Below are positions 55,762 to 64,000 of a DNA stretch of 64,000 bases, piece by piece. Position 1 is the first letter of the stretch; each line of letters starts with the position of its first letter. The position numbers and the translations under genes are program-made. Origin of the DNA: Spirochaeta cellobiosiphila DSM 17781 (GTDB lineage: Bacteria > Spirochaetota > Spirochaetia > DSM-17781); assembly GCF_000426705.1 (NCBI RefSeq), contig NZ_KE384558.1, positions 225,521 through 289,520 of the forward strand, written 5' to 3'. The notes under the pieces were generated by a model that ran no database searches, was not told the origin of the DNA, and saw only the letters and a list, made by a program, of their open reading frames with translations.

Positions 55762-56640
55762 TTATTCCCAAACCAGGATAGTCTTTATGGCTGTTCTTGG
55801 TTCAAAAGTTCTCTCCTTATATTCCAGGAGATTGCCTCTCTTATCAAGGTAATTTACCTTGATTGCATTGCCATCAGCATCGTTTTCATATGTTTCTTGA
55901 CGTCTAAGGGCCTTTTCGCCGGAATAATAAAGGGTTTTTACGAGTACATCACCCTTGTATTCTCTTTTGATGCGTTTATCGATAGATCCATCAGCGTTCT
56001 GGTATACTTCATCAACCAAGTTTCCTTTGTTGTATTTATACTCAATTGTGCCAGTTAAAGATCCCGATTGATCACTGAAGGTTGTTTTTGTTTTATTTCC
56101 TTCCTCATCATAGGTATATTCAGTAACAGCTAAAAGGGCATTATCACCATCATAGGCTTTCCAAACAGTGGGGTCACCATTGTTATTGTTTTCATAAGTA
56201 GATTGGGATAGGATTTCTTCATCCCCTGTCTTCAGTACTTCCTTAACAAGCCAACCATATTCGTTCATATCTGATACGGTAATGTCCTGAACTTCATTGG
56301 AGCCGTTATAGTTTGTAACAGTTAATGTAGAACCTGATTTCTTATAGACTAGCTTTTCCTTCACATCCCCCATGTTAGTAAAAGTAGTAAGAGTCTTAGG
56401 CGTTCCTTCTTCGTCGTAGGAACCTTCGAATTTAGTATCCAATATTCCATCAGAATAGAAGGAGGATTCCTTTGTTATCACATAGATAGTTTCCTGTATT
56501 TGTTTAGGTACCAAAACAGGTTCTTTTGCTTCTCCTTCTGGTGTTTCCACATTACTGACTACTTCTTCTTGTGGCGCTTGTGTTGCACAAGAAAAAACAG
56601 CCAAACTTATTGAAATGAGTAGTAGAATAAATTTGTTCAT
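55762..56640 (-). CDS. Lipoprotein with YD-type beta repeats
   Basis: 292 residues. The signal peptide ends SLAVFSC (lipidated Cys about 18). After a proline/glutamate linker, the body repeats a strand pattern such as AVTEYTYDEEGNKTKTTFSD, GTIEYKYNKGNLVDEVYQNA and RIKREYKGDVLVKTLYYSGE, resembling YD/RHS or MORN-like antiparallel strands. Outer-membrane or periplasmic location is inferred. Co-directional with the HEAT-repeat gene. Confidence 0.75.
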   Translation of the reverse strand: MNKFILLLISISLAVFSCATQAPQEEVVSNVETPEGEAKEPVLVPKQIQETIYVITKESSFYSDGILDTKFEGSYDEEGTPKTLTTFTNMGDVKEKLVYKKSGSTLTVTNYNGSNEVQDITVSDMNEYGWLVKEVLKTGDEEILSQSTYENNNNGDPTVWKAYDGDNALLAVTEYTYDEEGNKTKTTFSDQSGSLTGTIEYKYNKGNLVDEVYQNADGSIDKRIKREYKGDVLVKTLYYSGEKALRRQETYENDADGNAIKVNYLDKRGNLLEYKERTFEPRTAIKTILVWE

Positions 56641-56751
56641 ATATTTTCCCCTCTAACTAGTTATATTAGGACCTCTTCCTATGGTTATATAGAATAACGG
56701 ATAACAGGTCCATTGCAAGTTAATTATGTTGATGATAGATTGTTTTAGATA

Positions 56752-57555
56752 ATGAAAAAAGCTTTTTTTATCCTAATAGTCATATTTTTTTCATCCTGTT
56801 CCCAACAAGTCTTATTTATCAGTGATCCATACTTCACCACCTTGTATGGCGGTGTAAAAGAACTGAATAAAGAATTAAAAGCAATCAAAGACTATCGAAT
56901 CCGCATCCTTGATTCAGAAACCATAGACGGGATGAGTGATTTATCTGATTTACCAGAGATAAGAATCTTCACCCCCCTTAGTCTTGATCAGTATGAAAAA
57001 TTTGAAAAGTGGCCAGGTCAATCTGTATTCCTCAGGGATGTAAAGAATCTAAAGGAAGGCCAGGTTTCTGTCCTTAGTGACAGAGGTCCTGCGTTTAGAG
57101 AGCTAGGTCAGTTAATAAGAACCTGGGCGGAGGATAATAATGTGAGGACATTGGGGGGCGTTTTCTACACAGGAACACCAGAAGCCCAAAAAGAATGGGA
57201 CGCTTTTGTCCATGGTTTGGGCGAAGGGCGTTATTGGCAGGGGATGCCTCAAACCTATACTTATTTGAACAATCGAAATAAGATAAAAGAAAATATCCTA
57301 AAAGAGCAAAATCTGGGTATTGAAGCGTATGTATTGTTTGCCGGTCAACTCGATGGATATCTATGGGATTTGGTGGATTCTCAGGCTTCTTATATTTTTA
57401 CAGAAAATAGGAAAAAATCTGGCATAGGTGGGGGAAAAGTATTATGGTCTATAGAAGATGATTTGGGTCAGATGATACGTACTGGATTAGAAGCTTTGGA
57501 GTCAAAAGAATACTCTAGTCATAAGGTTCGGTCAAAAATTCAAGTTTCTGAATAA
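56752..57555 (+). CDS. Putative lipoprotein, binding-protein-like
   Basis: 267 residues with a lipobox (IFFSSC, Cys at about 16). The body has an alternating alpha/beta pattern with strands such as VSVLSDRG, VRTLGGVFYTG and IEAYVLFAGQLDGYLWDLV, suggesting a periplasmic-binding-protein-like fold. No family recognised. No ribosome site before the ATG. It precedes the flaA pair but has its own end and is separated by a promoter. Confidence 0.65.
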   Translation: MKKAFFILIVIFFSSCSQQVLFISDPYFTTLYGGVKELNKELKAIKDYRIRILDSETIDGMSDLSDLPEIRIFTPLSLDQYEKFEKWPGQSVFLRDVKNLKEGQVSVLSDRGPAFRELGQLIRTWAEDNNVRTLGGVFYTGTPEAQKEWDAFVHGLGEGRYWQGMPQTYTYLNNRNKIKENILKEQNLGIEAYVLFAGQLDGYLWDLVDSQASYIFTENRKKSGIGGGKVLWSIEDDLGQMIRTGLEALESKEYSSHKVRSKIQVSE

Positions 57556-57618
57556 AAAAAGTGAATTTTATGGCCAAACTGGGCGATCCTAGGAAAAACC
57601 GGTCATTATTAAAATGAT

Positions 57619-57647
57619 TTGACAAAGAAAAACCGAGGAAATATAAT
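57619..57647 (+). promoter_or_regulatory. Perfect-consensus sigma-70 promoter for flaA
   Basis: TTGACA and TATAAT are exactly 17 bases apart, the ideal housekeeping promoter. It is 51 bases upstream of the first flaA gene. Use of sigma-70 for flaA, in contrast to sigma-28 for flaB, agrees with what is known in other spirochaetes. Confidence 0.88.
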
Positions 57648-57697
57648 TCAAATTGCCTTGGCCTAACGAGCTACTTTTAGTGGGAAGGAGTAGAATA

Positions 57698-58432
57698 ATG
57701 AAACGAGGCGGACTGCTTACGATCTGTCTTTTGCTAGTGAGTCTAATACCATTCACTGCCTTTGCTGATACTGATACTCAACAGCTTGAGTCACGAATAC
57801 TTGAAACCTGGGATGATCCTGATAACAGTCAATGGGGATTATATGGGAGCAAGTTTTCAGCTGAAGGCTTTCCAAAGAAAGCTTTTCCTGAAGCTTATCC
57901 TAGTGCCCTGTATGACTTAACAGAAGCAGAGGGTAAGACTCTCAGAGTATTAGGTATCAATGGAAGTTTTTTAAGACAAGGATACAACTATATTGAGATA
58001 GTTCCTGTAGAACAAGATGCAGAGGGCAATACTGTACCAAGAACTATCAGTATTCCCGGACGTGCAAAAAGACTAGATGTTTGGGTATGGGGATCTAATT
58101 ACAACTTCGATTTGGAAGTTCACTTTTTAGATTATCAGGAAATACCTCATGTGCTTAAATTAGGCAACTTGAGCTTCGAAGGTTGGAAGAACTTGTCTGT
58201 GAATATTCCGTCGTCTATTCGACAGTCACAACAACATCTACCAAAGTTTCAAGGATTACGTTTGACCAAGTTGGTTATCAGAACTCATCCAACGGAAGTT
58301 GTTAAAAACTTTTATATCTATTTAGATCAATTGAAAGTCATGACAGATACCTTTGAATCACCCTATGATGGTCGTGATCTAACCAATCAGGCTAAGATTG
58401 AAGAAATCTGGGGACAAGGAGGTAACCAGTAA
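57698..58432 (+). CDS. flaA2: Flagellar sheath protein FlaA (FlaA2-type)
   Basis: Outer-sheath protein of the periplasmic flagellum. 244 residues with a signal peptide (ending AFADT), so exported by Sec. Family features are ISIPGRAKRLDVWVWGSNYN, LKLGNLSFEGWKNLSVNIPS and NFYIYLDQLKVMTDTF. ATG 57698 has GGAAGGAG upstream; the frame start at 57653 lies too near the promoter. It overlaps the next flaA by one base. Confidence 0.92.
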   Translation: MKRGGLLTICLLLVSLIPFTAFADTDTQQLESRILETWDDPDNSQWGLYGSKFSAEGFPKKAFPEAYPSALYDLTEAEGKTLRVLGINGSFLRQGYNYIEIVPVEQDAEGNTVPRTISIPGRAKRLDVWVWGSNYNFDLEVHFLDYQEIPHVLKLGNLSFEGWKNLSVNIPSSIRQSQQHLPKFQGLRLTKLVIRTHPTEVVKNFYIYLDQLKVMTDTFESPYDGRDLTNQAKIEEIWGQGGNQ

Positions 58433-59130
58433 TGAGAAAGATAGCTTTTATTATAGCAATATCCTTTATATCCTGGGGTGCTTTTGCTCAGGCTGGAGAA
58501 CCTCAAGCTGATAATATTGGTGTAGATACAGCGCAACAGAACCTTCAAGAGATATCTGTTCATAAGTTTGAAGACGCCGCCTTCTGGTATGCGACTATGG
58601 ACTTAGAGGCAGGACGAGTCTCTTTAAGACGTTTTGAGGGGGGGGCTATCGATAAAGAACCCCTGGCTTCTGAGCAAAGTGTTGGTATTCAGGAAGAAGA
58701 TAAGTATGTTTTAGGTGCTAAGACAGTGTTTGTACGCAGAAGTAAGTTCAGTTATGAACTAAGACCTCTTCGACCGATTCCTGTTCCTGGTATCACAAAG
58801 ACCATATCCTTATGGGTTGTGGGACGTAATATTAATCATGTTTTGTATGTGGAGTTTGAAGATCATTTTGGTAACAAGGCCTCCCTACCATTAGGTAAGC
58901 TTAACTTTAGTGGTTGGAAGAAGTTAACTGTTGCTGTTCCTCCTAATATCAAACAACGTGATTATCACTATAATAACCAAATGGGTATTAAGATAACGGG
59001 GTTCAGAGTGGACTGTGATATCGATGATGCCTATGGTACCTATTATCTTTATTTAGATGACCTTCGGGTTGTTACCGATTTGTTTGCAGAGCAAAATCGT
59101 GATGAAGATGATATGGTAGATGCTTGGTAA
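58432..59130 (+). CDS. flaA1: Flagellar sheath protein FlaA (FlaA1-type)
   Basis: 232 residues with a signal peptide ending GAFAQA. It shares the FlaA pattern: PGITKTISLWVVGRNINHVL, LPLGKLNFSGWKKLTVAVPP, and GTYYLYLDDLRVVTDLF. It is a paralogue of the upstream gene and is translationally coupled to it (TAATG). It ends with an acidic tail (RDEDDMVDAW). Assignment as FlaA1 versus FlaA2 rests on general resemblance. Confidence 0.92.
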   Translation: MRKIAFIIAISFISWGAFAQAGEPQADNIGVDTAQQNLQEISVHKFEDAAFWYATMDLEAGRVSLRRFEGGAIDKEPLASEQSVGIQEEDKYVLGAKTVFVRRSKFSYELRPLRPIPVPGITKTISLWVVGRNINHVLYVEFEDHFGNKASLPLGKLNFSGWKKLTVAVPPNIKQRDYHYNNQMGIKITGFRVDCDIDDAYGTYYLYLDDLRVVTDLFAEQNRDEDDMVDAW

Positions 59131-59163
59131 TTAGTAATAAATATATCCCCTCAACATATAAGA

Positions 59164-59193
59164 AAGGCTAACCAACGGGGTTAGCCTTTTTTT
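59164..59193 (+). terminator. Terminator of the flaA operon
   Basis: A 10-bp perfect stem AAGGCTAACC/GGTTAGCCTT with a five-base loop runs into nine T residues. Confidence 0.95.
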
Positions 59194-59243
59194 GCGAAAT
59201 TAATGTTATTCAAATGAAACAGTATTTATAATTGGTGATTAAA

Positions 59244-59645
59244 ATGAAAAAAGAAATTATTTACTTACTTCTCTTTGTAACAGTTTTGTTTACAGGCTGT
59301 GGAGGAACATCCTCTTCAGATTCATTAATAAGTCCACCAAGATGGCTTCAAGGTTCTTGGGAATATCCTGTTATTACTGAAAAATTGATTGTAACGAATT
59401 CAGAAATTATAGATCCACTGTTTGATCCCTATAATTCTGAGAGAGTGAGACCCTTTTTGAAGGGTGATTCAAGTACGGCACTTTCTTATTCTGTATACTT
59501 TGATTTTACAGGGGACTTGCAAACTTTTTTTGGTGGTGAGTCTGTCATAGCAAAATATGACATGAATAAAGATGGCACAATTACCCTAACTTATCTTGTG
59601 GATGGAGAACCTCTTAGCGTTGATATATTGAATAAATCAAAATAA
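59244..59645 (+). CDS. Small putative lipoprotein
   Basis: 133 residues; signal peptide ending LFTGC, a clear lipobox. The mature part is beta-rich with no recognised domain, and resembles the size of small spirochaetal surface or lipocalin-like lipoproteins. The frame starts at TTG 59232; ATG 59244 gives a normal signal peptide. Single gene between the flaA operon and a secreted protein gene. Confidence 0.65.
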   Translation: MKKEIIYLLLFVTVLFTGCGGTSSSDSLISPPRWLQGSWEYPVITEKLIVTNSEIIDPLFDPYNSERVRPFLKGDSSTALSYSVYFDFTGDLQTFFGGESVIAKYDMNKDGTITLTYLVDGEPLSVDILNKSK

Positions 59646-59679
59646 TAGTTTGCTACTTAAGAGAACCCCATTGTGGATT

Positions 59680-59716
59680 AAAGACTGATTAGATTTTTAC
59701 TTACTAGTCAGCCTTT
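59680..59716 (+). terminator. Weak hairpin after the small lipoprotein gene
   Basis: Arms AAAGACTGATTAG and CTAGTCAGCCTTT pair over 13 positions with one mismatch and one G-U; no strong T-tract follows. The remaining bases up to 59899 hold nothing else I can support. Confidence 0.45.
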
Positions 59717-59899
59717 ATTATTCATCGAAACCTAGCTATTTATCCGTGTTAAATTAAGAAAAAGTGCTTAAGATGTGTTATTTTGTTTATTAGAAAACGA
59801 ACAAAGACGAGTGAATGATAGATAATTTGGTCTATTATGAGCTGGTGATGTTAATGATTATTAATAGTATAGAATGTAGGATGTTAGGTTAAAAGAACT

Positions 59900-60715
59900 A
59901 TGAAATTGTGGACAATCTTATTACTCTCTCTTCTTATAAATTCTGGAATAAGTGCTGATAACTATGAGGATATTCTTCCTGGGAAACGTAGTTTTCTTAT
60001 GGATAAGAATCATATTAACTATGAGAATAATGCTGGTCTGGGATCCCGACGTTATGTGTTTAGAGATATAGATTTATGGGATTATCAGTTGGTTAATATC
60101 TATGGTATTCCCTTTGTTAAATACAACGAAAGTAATCCTCTTCTTATCCTCAAGAATAGGGAAATAGTCTATGTCTATTCTGCTGATGCTGTGGCTCATG
60201 ATGTTAAATGGGAAATCTTTGCTGGAATTGAAGAAAGTAAGAGTGGTAAGATTCAATTGTCTTTTCCTACTGGTTCTATCAAAGTTTCTAGCTATCTGAC
60301 AGAAGGTAGCATTATCTATGATGAGAAATTTCTTAAGAATAGTGTTTTAAGGCAACCATGGATTGAAGGAGCTCCCGGTAAAGGAATAGGGGAGTCCATT
60401 ACTTTTGAAGCGGTAATGGATAGGAACGATAACCCTCGGGCTGCTGCTAATGGGATGTATCTCTTTAATGGCTTTGTATCTTTTGATAAACCCCATTTGT
60501 ATAAATACAATGCTCGGGTGAAGCAGTTTCGTGTGGAGGATCTTGATACGGATGAGATGTGGACAATTAATCTTATCGATACTCCAAATCCTCAATATTA
60601 TGATCTAAAGGGTCATGAAGGGCATACTTTGAGGCTTAGTATTACAGATGTTTATGCTGGGACTAAGTGGGAAGATACTTGTTTGAATATGATTGTGATG
60701 AGTTATAAAATGTGA
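59900..60715 (+). CDS. Secreted protein with NADase-type glycan-binding domain
   Basis: 271 residues with a signal peptide (ending GISAD). Residues around 145-215 match the discoidin-like glycan-binding module found in spirochaetal secreted proteins: QPWIEGAPGKGIGESITFEA, then MYLFNGFVSFDKPHLYKYNA and RVKQF. No catalytic domain is evident, so it is probably a surface or periplasmic sugar-binding protein. No clear ribosome site. Its neighbour on the right is convergent. Confidence 0.7.
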   Translation: MKLWTILLLSLLINSGISADNYEDILPGKRSFLMDKNHINYENNAGLGSRRYVFRDIDLWDYQLVNIYGIPFVKYNESNPLLILKNREIVYVYSADAVAHDVKWEIFAGIEESKSGKIQLSFPTGSIKVSSYLTEGSIIYDEKFLKNSVLRQPWIEGAPGKGIGESITFEAVMDRNDNPRAAANGMYLFNGFVSFDKPHLYKYNARVKQFRVEDLDTDEMWTINLIDTPNPQYYDLKGHEGHTLRLSITDVYAGTKWEDTCLNMIVMSYKM

Positions 60716-60745
60716 ACAACTCTGAATTAAGTAGAGGTATAAAAG

Positions 60746-60934
60746 TTATAGCCTTTTCTTACGTTTCTTTAAGAATATCACTAAGCTAAAAATAGAAAGG
60801 ATTAATAAACCTACAACAATCAAAAAGGGTATGGTGTAATCAACATTTTTGGATGAAAAATATTCATCATCTGGTATTCCTTTATCGTCTTGATGTACTT
60901 CAGCATATTGTTTTGCTTTTTGCTCTTGTTCCAT
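60746..60934 (-). CDS. Small membrane protein
   Basis: 62 residues: a charged N-terminal half, then one membrane helix (YTIPFLIVVGLLILSIFSLV) and a very basic end (KKRKKRL). Its ATG starts directly after the TAA of the broken SH3b gene, so translation is coupled. Function unknown; it may anchor or assist the product of the upstream gene. Confidence 0.6.
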   Translation of the reverse strand: MEQEQKAKQYAEVHQDDKGIPDDEYFSSKNVDYTIPFLIVVGLLILSIFSLVIFLKKRKKRL

Positions 60935-62108
60935 TTATTCTGCCAGTTGTACAAGTTCGGCATGTTCTTTGTTGTATTGTTCCTGTTCCTCTTTAGATAC
61001 AGCATCGTTAAGGGATATATATCCTCCATAGACCCATCCGGTTTGACCATTATCGGTTTTCACTTTTAACCAATTTGCATGAATCCCCTCTAGGACTTCT
61101 TCTTTGCCTTGTTCTAGGATCGTTAGGACAGAGTCTTTATCGATAGTTGTTATGATGTCCGAATCGACTTTAGCTTCTTGTCGTAACCGGACATTTTTGT
61201 GAGGGCTAGGTAAGAATTATCTGTGGTATGTATTAATTCTATTTGATCATCGTAATCACTGGAACCATCAGCATGACGAGGCCATAAGATTTTGCTTGGA
61301 TCGTAGGATTCTCTTCTTACGAAGTGCTCTATTTCTTGAGCCATTTTTTTGGTTCCTCTGACATAGGTGAATATGTGGTTTTCCTCAGAGACGGAGTCTA
61401 TGTACATGTCTAGATAGTCTCCGTCTTGTACGAATATTAGGTTGTAGGGGGTAGGGTGGTTGTAGAGAGCTTCATAGCCAGGTTGCCTATAGTATTTATT
61501 TAAGTCAGAGACTTCTGTTATCTTTAAATATAGATAGTGTTTATCCAAAGTTGTTTTTTTAATTAATGTACTTAACTCAACAGTTGGTCCAAAATTATCA
61601 AAAAGAATATAATTTTTCTCTATATTCAATGCAAGTGGTGTATAATAATTAAACCAAGGTTGTGGTGTTTCACCTGTTTCATTTTCTTGATCTTTTATCC
61701 AAGTTTTCCATAATGAAGCTTCTTGAAATATCAGTTTCTCTTGATCTCTTTTATTTCCTATTGCTAACAAATCAATATTGTAATCCACTATCCAATAACC
61801 TTTTTTGATTAAAGGGGAATCACATTATTTAATGTTTGTATTTCAATATAATTTGAATCTACAAACAATTTCTTTTCGTTTTTAGATTCTTTATTAACGA
61901 GTGAAACATATATTCCAAAATAGTCGTTGTCATCATTATAGAAATAATTTCCATGACTATATATAACTTTATTTCCTTTATTTACTTGATATTTTTCAAC
62001 AGAGCCATCGCGTACAACACAATTCTTTGTAATGATATAATTTACATCTTCTGAGTATATTAAGTTGATAGTCAATGTAATAGTAATAATTAGGAATATT
62101 GTTTTCAT
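60935..62108 (-). pseudogene. Secreted SH3b-domain protein broken by two frameshifts
   Basis: Three overlapping pieces of one gene. Piece 1 (from ATG 62108) has a signal peptide (MKTIFLIITITLTINLIYS) and ends at TAA 61809. Piece 2 encodes KGYWIVDYNIDLLAIGNKRD and on. Piece 3 is a bacterial SH3 domain with NVRLRQEAKVDSDIITTI and TGWVYGGYISL. Adding one base in the C4 run (61814-61817) and one in the A5 run (61194-61198) restores a single frame reading ...VIPPLIKKGYW... and ...LALTKNVRLRQ.... The length, 1174, plus 2 is a multiple of 3. Either a recent pseudogene or homopolymer errors in the sequence. Confidence 0.75.
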
Positions 62109-63222
62109 TATTTTATTTCCTCAAAGTATAAATTTTTATAATCAAACGGATTTACTATTCCAACTCCTTTTCTTTCTAGTCGTCCATCTTTTCTTTTAAT
62201 TAATTTCAAAAAATAATATTTTTCATCGTCGCTTAGAAATAACTGTAAATGCAAGTGAGCTCCTATCCCATGAGCTCTACTTACTTCATTATTGTGACCA
62301 ACGCTGTTAAAGTTCCTACATCCAGCGGCGAAAAAGTTCCGCTTTTTCGGACATAAAAAGGGGCAAATATCCCTGCTTTATTTATGCCATCATTCATAAA
62401 GCTACTCCAATCAGTAACTAGTTACGATTTTGTAACTTCGTCCATTTTTCCTAATTCATATCTATCAAATCGCATAGGGTAAGGAAGAAAACGATATGGG
62501 ATATCATATTCTTTACATGATGCCTTTAGTAATTTTGCGACACTTTGAGTTTGCTTTGTTGTAAATGCGGCATAATAACGGTAGCCCCTATAATCACTGT
62601 TAGGATATCTACCTAGTTTATCATAATCATTATCAGCTAGATCAATAAAAGCTTTGTCTGGTCCTTTAAGTGCATCGTCGTAAGAACAGTATATTTCGCC
62701 TTGATAGTCATATAGATTATTATTTTTTAATTCTAGCCTGCCATAATTAACAATTTCAATAGCAATTATATTAGGATTATGTCTACCTGCACTCGAATGA
62801 TGTGCCCAGTATTCAGGTTCCATGTATTCAACAATTGTTCCATCTCTATAAACCCAATAGTTAACGGCATTATGATCATCTATGGCTCTATTGGGACTTG
62901 TCTTACATGTGGTTGAATCAGCTCCACCATAATTACCAGCAGTGAAGTGAAGGCATATAGCAGTCTTTTCTGATTTATCTACTTTGCCTAGATACATTTC
63001 TTCTTTTTTGAATTGCTTTTCAATTGATAATTTACTACCCAGTTGATCATATGCCTCAGTATCTATAGGGTATTCCTCCAGATGTTTTAACTTACGCATT
63101 TTACTACTAGGCAAATTTATATCAAAGATTTGTTCTTGCTTAAGAAAAAGTCAATCATCAAAATAATGATCAATTAGTGGTTGTATAATATTGATATCAC
63201 AGTATTCATCATATGCTGGCAT
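62108..63222 (-). pseudogene. AmpD-type amidase gene interrupted by stops and a frameshift
   Basis: ATG 63222 with AAGGAAC upstream opens a frame that meets TGA at 63151-63153 after 23 codons, but continues in frame as LFLKQEQIFDINLPSSKMRK. The main part is an N-acetylmuramoyl-L-alanine amidase type 2 domain (ICLHFTAGNYGGA, NYWVYRDGTIVEYMEPEYWA, IIAIEIVNYG). After TAA at 62422 the same frame continues (DWSSFMNDGINKAGIF), then a -1 shift near 62330-62350 leads to HGIGAHLHLQLF and a tail ending NPFDYKNLYFEEIK, reminiscent of M23 peptidase ends. The length plus one base is a multiple of 3. Confidence 0.65.
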
Positions 63223-63231
63223 CTTTGTTCC

Positions 63232-64000
63232 TTATTTGTTTAATTTTTCATTAATTAATCTTTTTTTTCTCTTATAATTAGAATCGTAAATCTTTTTAAT
63301 TGTATTAAAAAACTGTGTTTTGTTAGTAGTTTTCCAATCTTCATATAATGGAAACTTCAATGTACCGTCTGATTGCTTTAGGGGATATTCCAGATCATAA
63401 CTATAGACAGTAGGGGTGCTATTTATCTTCCAATGATCATCAAAATATAATGAACCTTTGATGGTGAAGTTATCCTGATCTGCTATCACGTATGGCTGTC
63501 TTAATTCACTTGTTGGATCATTAATATAATCGTAATTTATCCTGTAACCAAGCGCTGGAAGATCACTAAAATCAACCTTAGTCAGTGATACTTGATTTCT
63601 ACTAATTAGTTCATGAATACCGAATTCCCATCCATTATTTATTGAACTACTACCGCGTGCTATATTAACTATTCCTATTGCTGAATAAAAACCACCATCT
63701 AGTGTAAGTGACAATTCTGCTAGGCCAGGAAGTTCATCAGCCCGTTCAAGGTTATCTGCATGATGATATCCGTAAAGAGTCCAGAATTTAGGTTCTGACA
63801 AGTTCTGCCTTAAGTTACTATAACGCTTAAGGCTACGAATATAGTCAAGATCTGTATCAGTTTTCGATTTTTCTAAGTATCTAGAGGCGAGAAAATAGGA
63901 TAGACTTAAATTCTGAAATACTTCATCCAGAACAATAGCAAGGAACTCCTCATTATAGTAACCTTCCTGCTGAGCGTACAATCCGCTATCTTGATTTGCC
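63232..64000 (-). CDS. Unknown protein, C-terminal part (continues beyond window)
   Basis: An open frame runs in from the right edge with no start needed; about 255 residues are visible. It includes LAIVLDEVFQNLSLSYFLAS, WEFGIHELISRNQVSLTKVD and a beta-rich section with LKFPLYEDWKTT, and ends in a lysine-rich helix. No family recognised. It precedes the amidase-type pseudogene by nine bases on the same strand and is likely part of that cluster. Unlike its downstream neighbours, this part shows no stops or shifts. Confidence 0.65.
   Translation of the reverse strand, partial: ANQDSGLYAQQEGYYNEEFLAIVLDEVFQNLSLSYFLASRYLEKSKTDTDLDYIRSLKRYSNLRQNLSEPKFWTLYGYHHADNLERADELPGLAELSLTLDGGFYSAIGIVNIARGSSSINNGWEFGIHELISRNQVSLTKVDFSDLPALGYRINYDYINDPTSELRQPYVIADQDNFTIKGSLYFDDHWKINSTPTVYSYDLEYPLKQSDGTLKFPLYEDWKTTNKTQFFNTIKKIYDSNYKRKKRLINEKLNK

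Noticed and set aside
63151..63153. TGA read as selenocysteine or tryptophan
   Set aside because: No SECIS-like hairpin noticed, no selenoprotein family match, and TGA is used as a normal stop elsewhere in the window (for example lacL and rnfB).
1..64000. tRNA genes, insertion sequences, prophage
   Set aside because: No tRNA-like clover fold, transposase, integrase or terminal inverted repeats were seen on either strand.

Overview
The window comes from a free-living spirochaete, most likely of the family Spirochaetaceae. The evidence is a set of periplasmic-flagellum genes found together only in spirochaetes: two FlaB core flagellins, a pair of FlaA sheath proteins, and flgK-flgL-fliW-csrA. 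A PlzA-like PilZ protein and many lipoproteins with relaxed lipoboxes agree with this. The DNA is AT-rich and uses TTG or GTG start codons often. I cannot name the species from sequence alone.

Layout, left to right. 0-4.3 kb: pstS-pstC-pstA-pstB phosphate uptake genes (minus strand) with Pho-box-like direct repeats ahead of pstS and pstC; PstA carries a large extra periplasmic domain. 4.4-7.1 kb: a chemoreceptor-like protein and NudC. 7.1-15.4 kb: a galactoside locus (membrane-bound AraC-type regulator, sugar-binding lipoprotein, two permeases, split beta-galactosidase LacL/LacM). 15.4-26.1 kb: mixed housekeeping and transport genes (MarR/MATE, a flavin reductase without FMN domain, mannonate dehydratase, DUF368 lipid-carrier transporter, glycosyltransferase, DUF493, a GAF-HisKA protein without ATPase domain, an FAD oxidoreductase). 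26.2-31.6 kb: rseC-rnfBCDGEA, an ion-pumping ferredoxin:NAD+ oxidoreductase. 31.6-31.86 kb: a non-coding stretch dense in small repeats and hairpins. 31.9-34.3 kb: membrane protein, hydrolase, exonuclease.

34.4-49.8 kb is the flagellar and c-di-GMP block: flgN-flgK-flgL-fliW-csrA on the plus strand, then facing it flaG-fliD-(unknown)-PilZ-(unknown)-tsaE-tsaB-HD-GYP, two flaB genes, a TPR protein and a PlzA-like protein. Both flaB leaders hold a small hairpin presenting a GGA loop plus a second GGA site at the ribosome binding site, the layout expected of CsrA-repressed flagellin mRNAs; FliW and CsrA are encoded nearby. 49.8-52.1 kb: infC-rpmI-rplT-(ZapB-like)-zapA followed by a convincing 6S RNA. 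52.1-53.8 kb: metX-metW. 53.9-60.7 kb: envelope and lipoproteins, and flaA2-flaA1 behind a perfect-consensus promoter.

60.7-64 kb (minus strand) is a degraded-looking cluster: a partial gene at the window edge, an amidase-type gene interrupted by two in-frame stops and a frameshift, an SH3b protein broken by two homopolymer frameshifts, and a small membrane protein. No tRNA, rRNA, insertion sequence or CRISPR array was seen.
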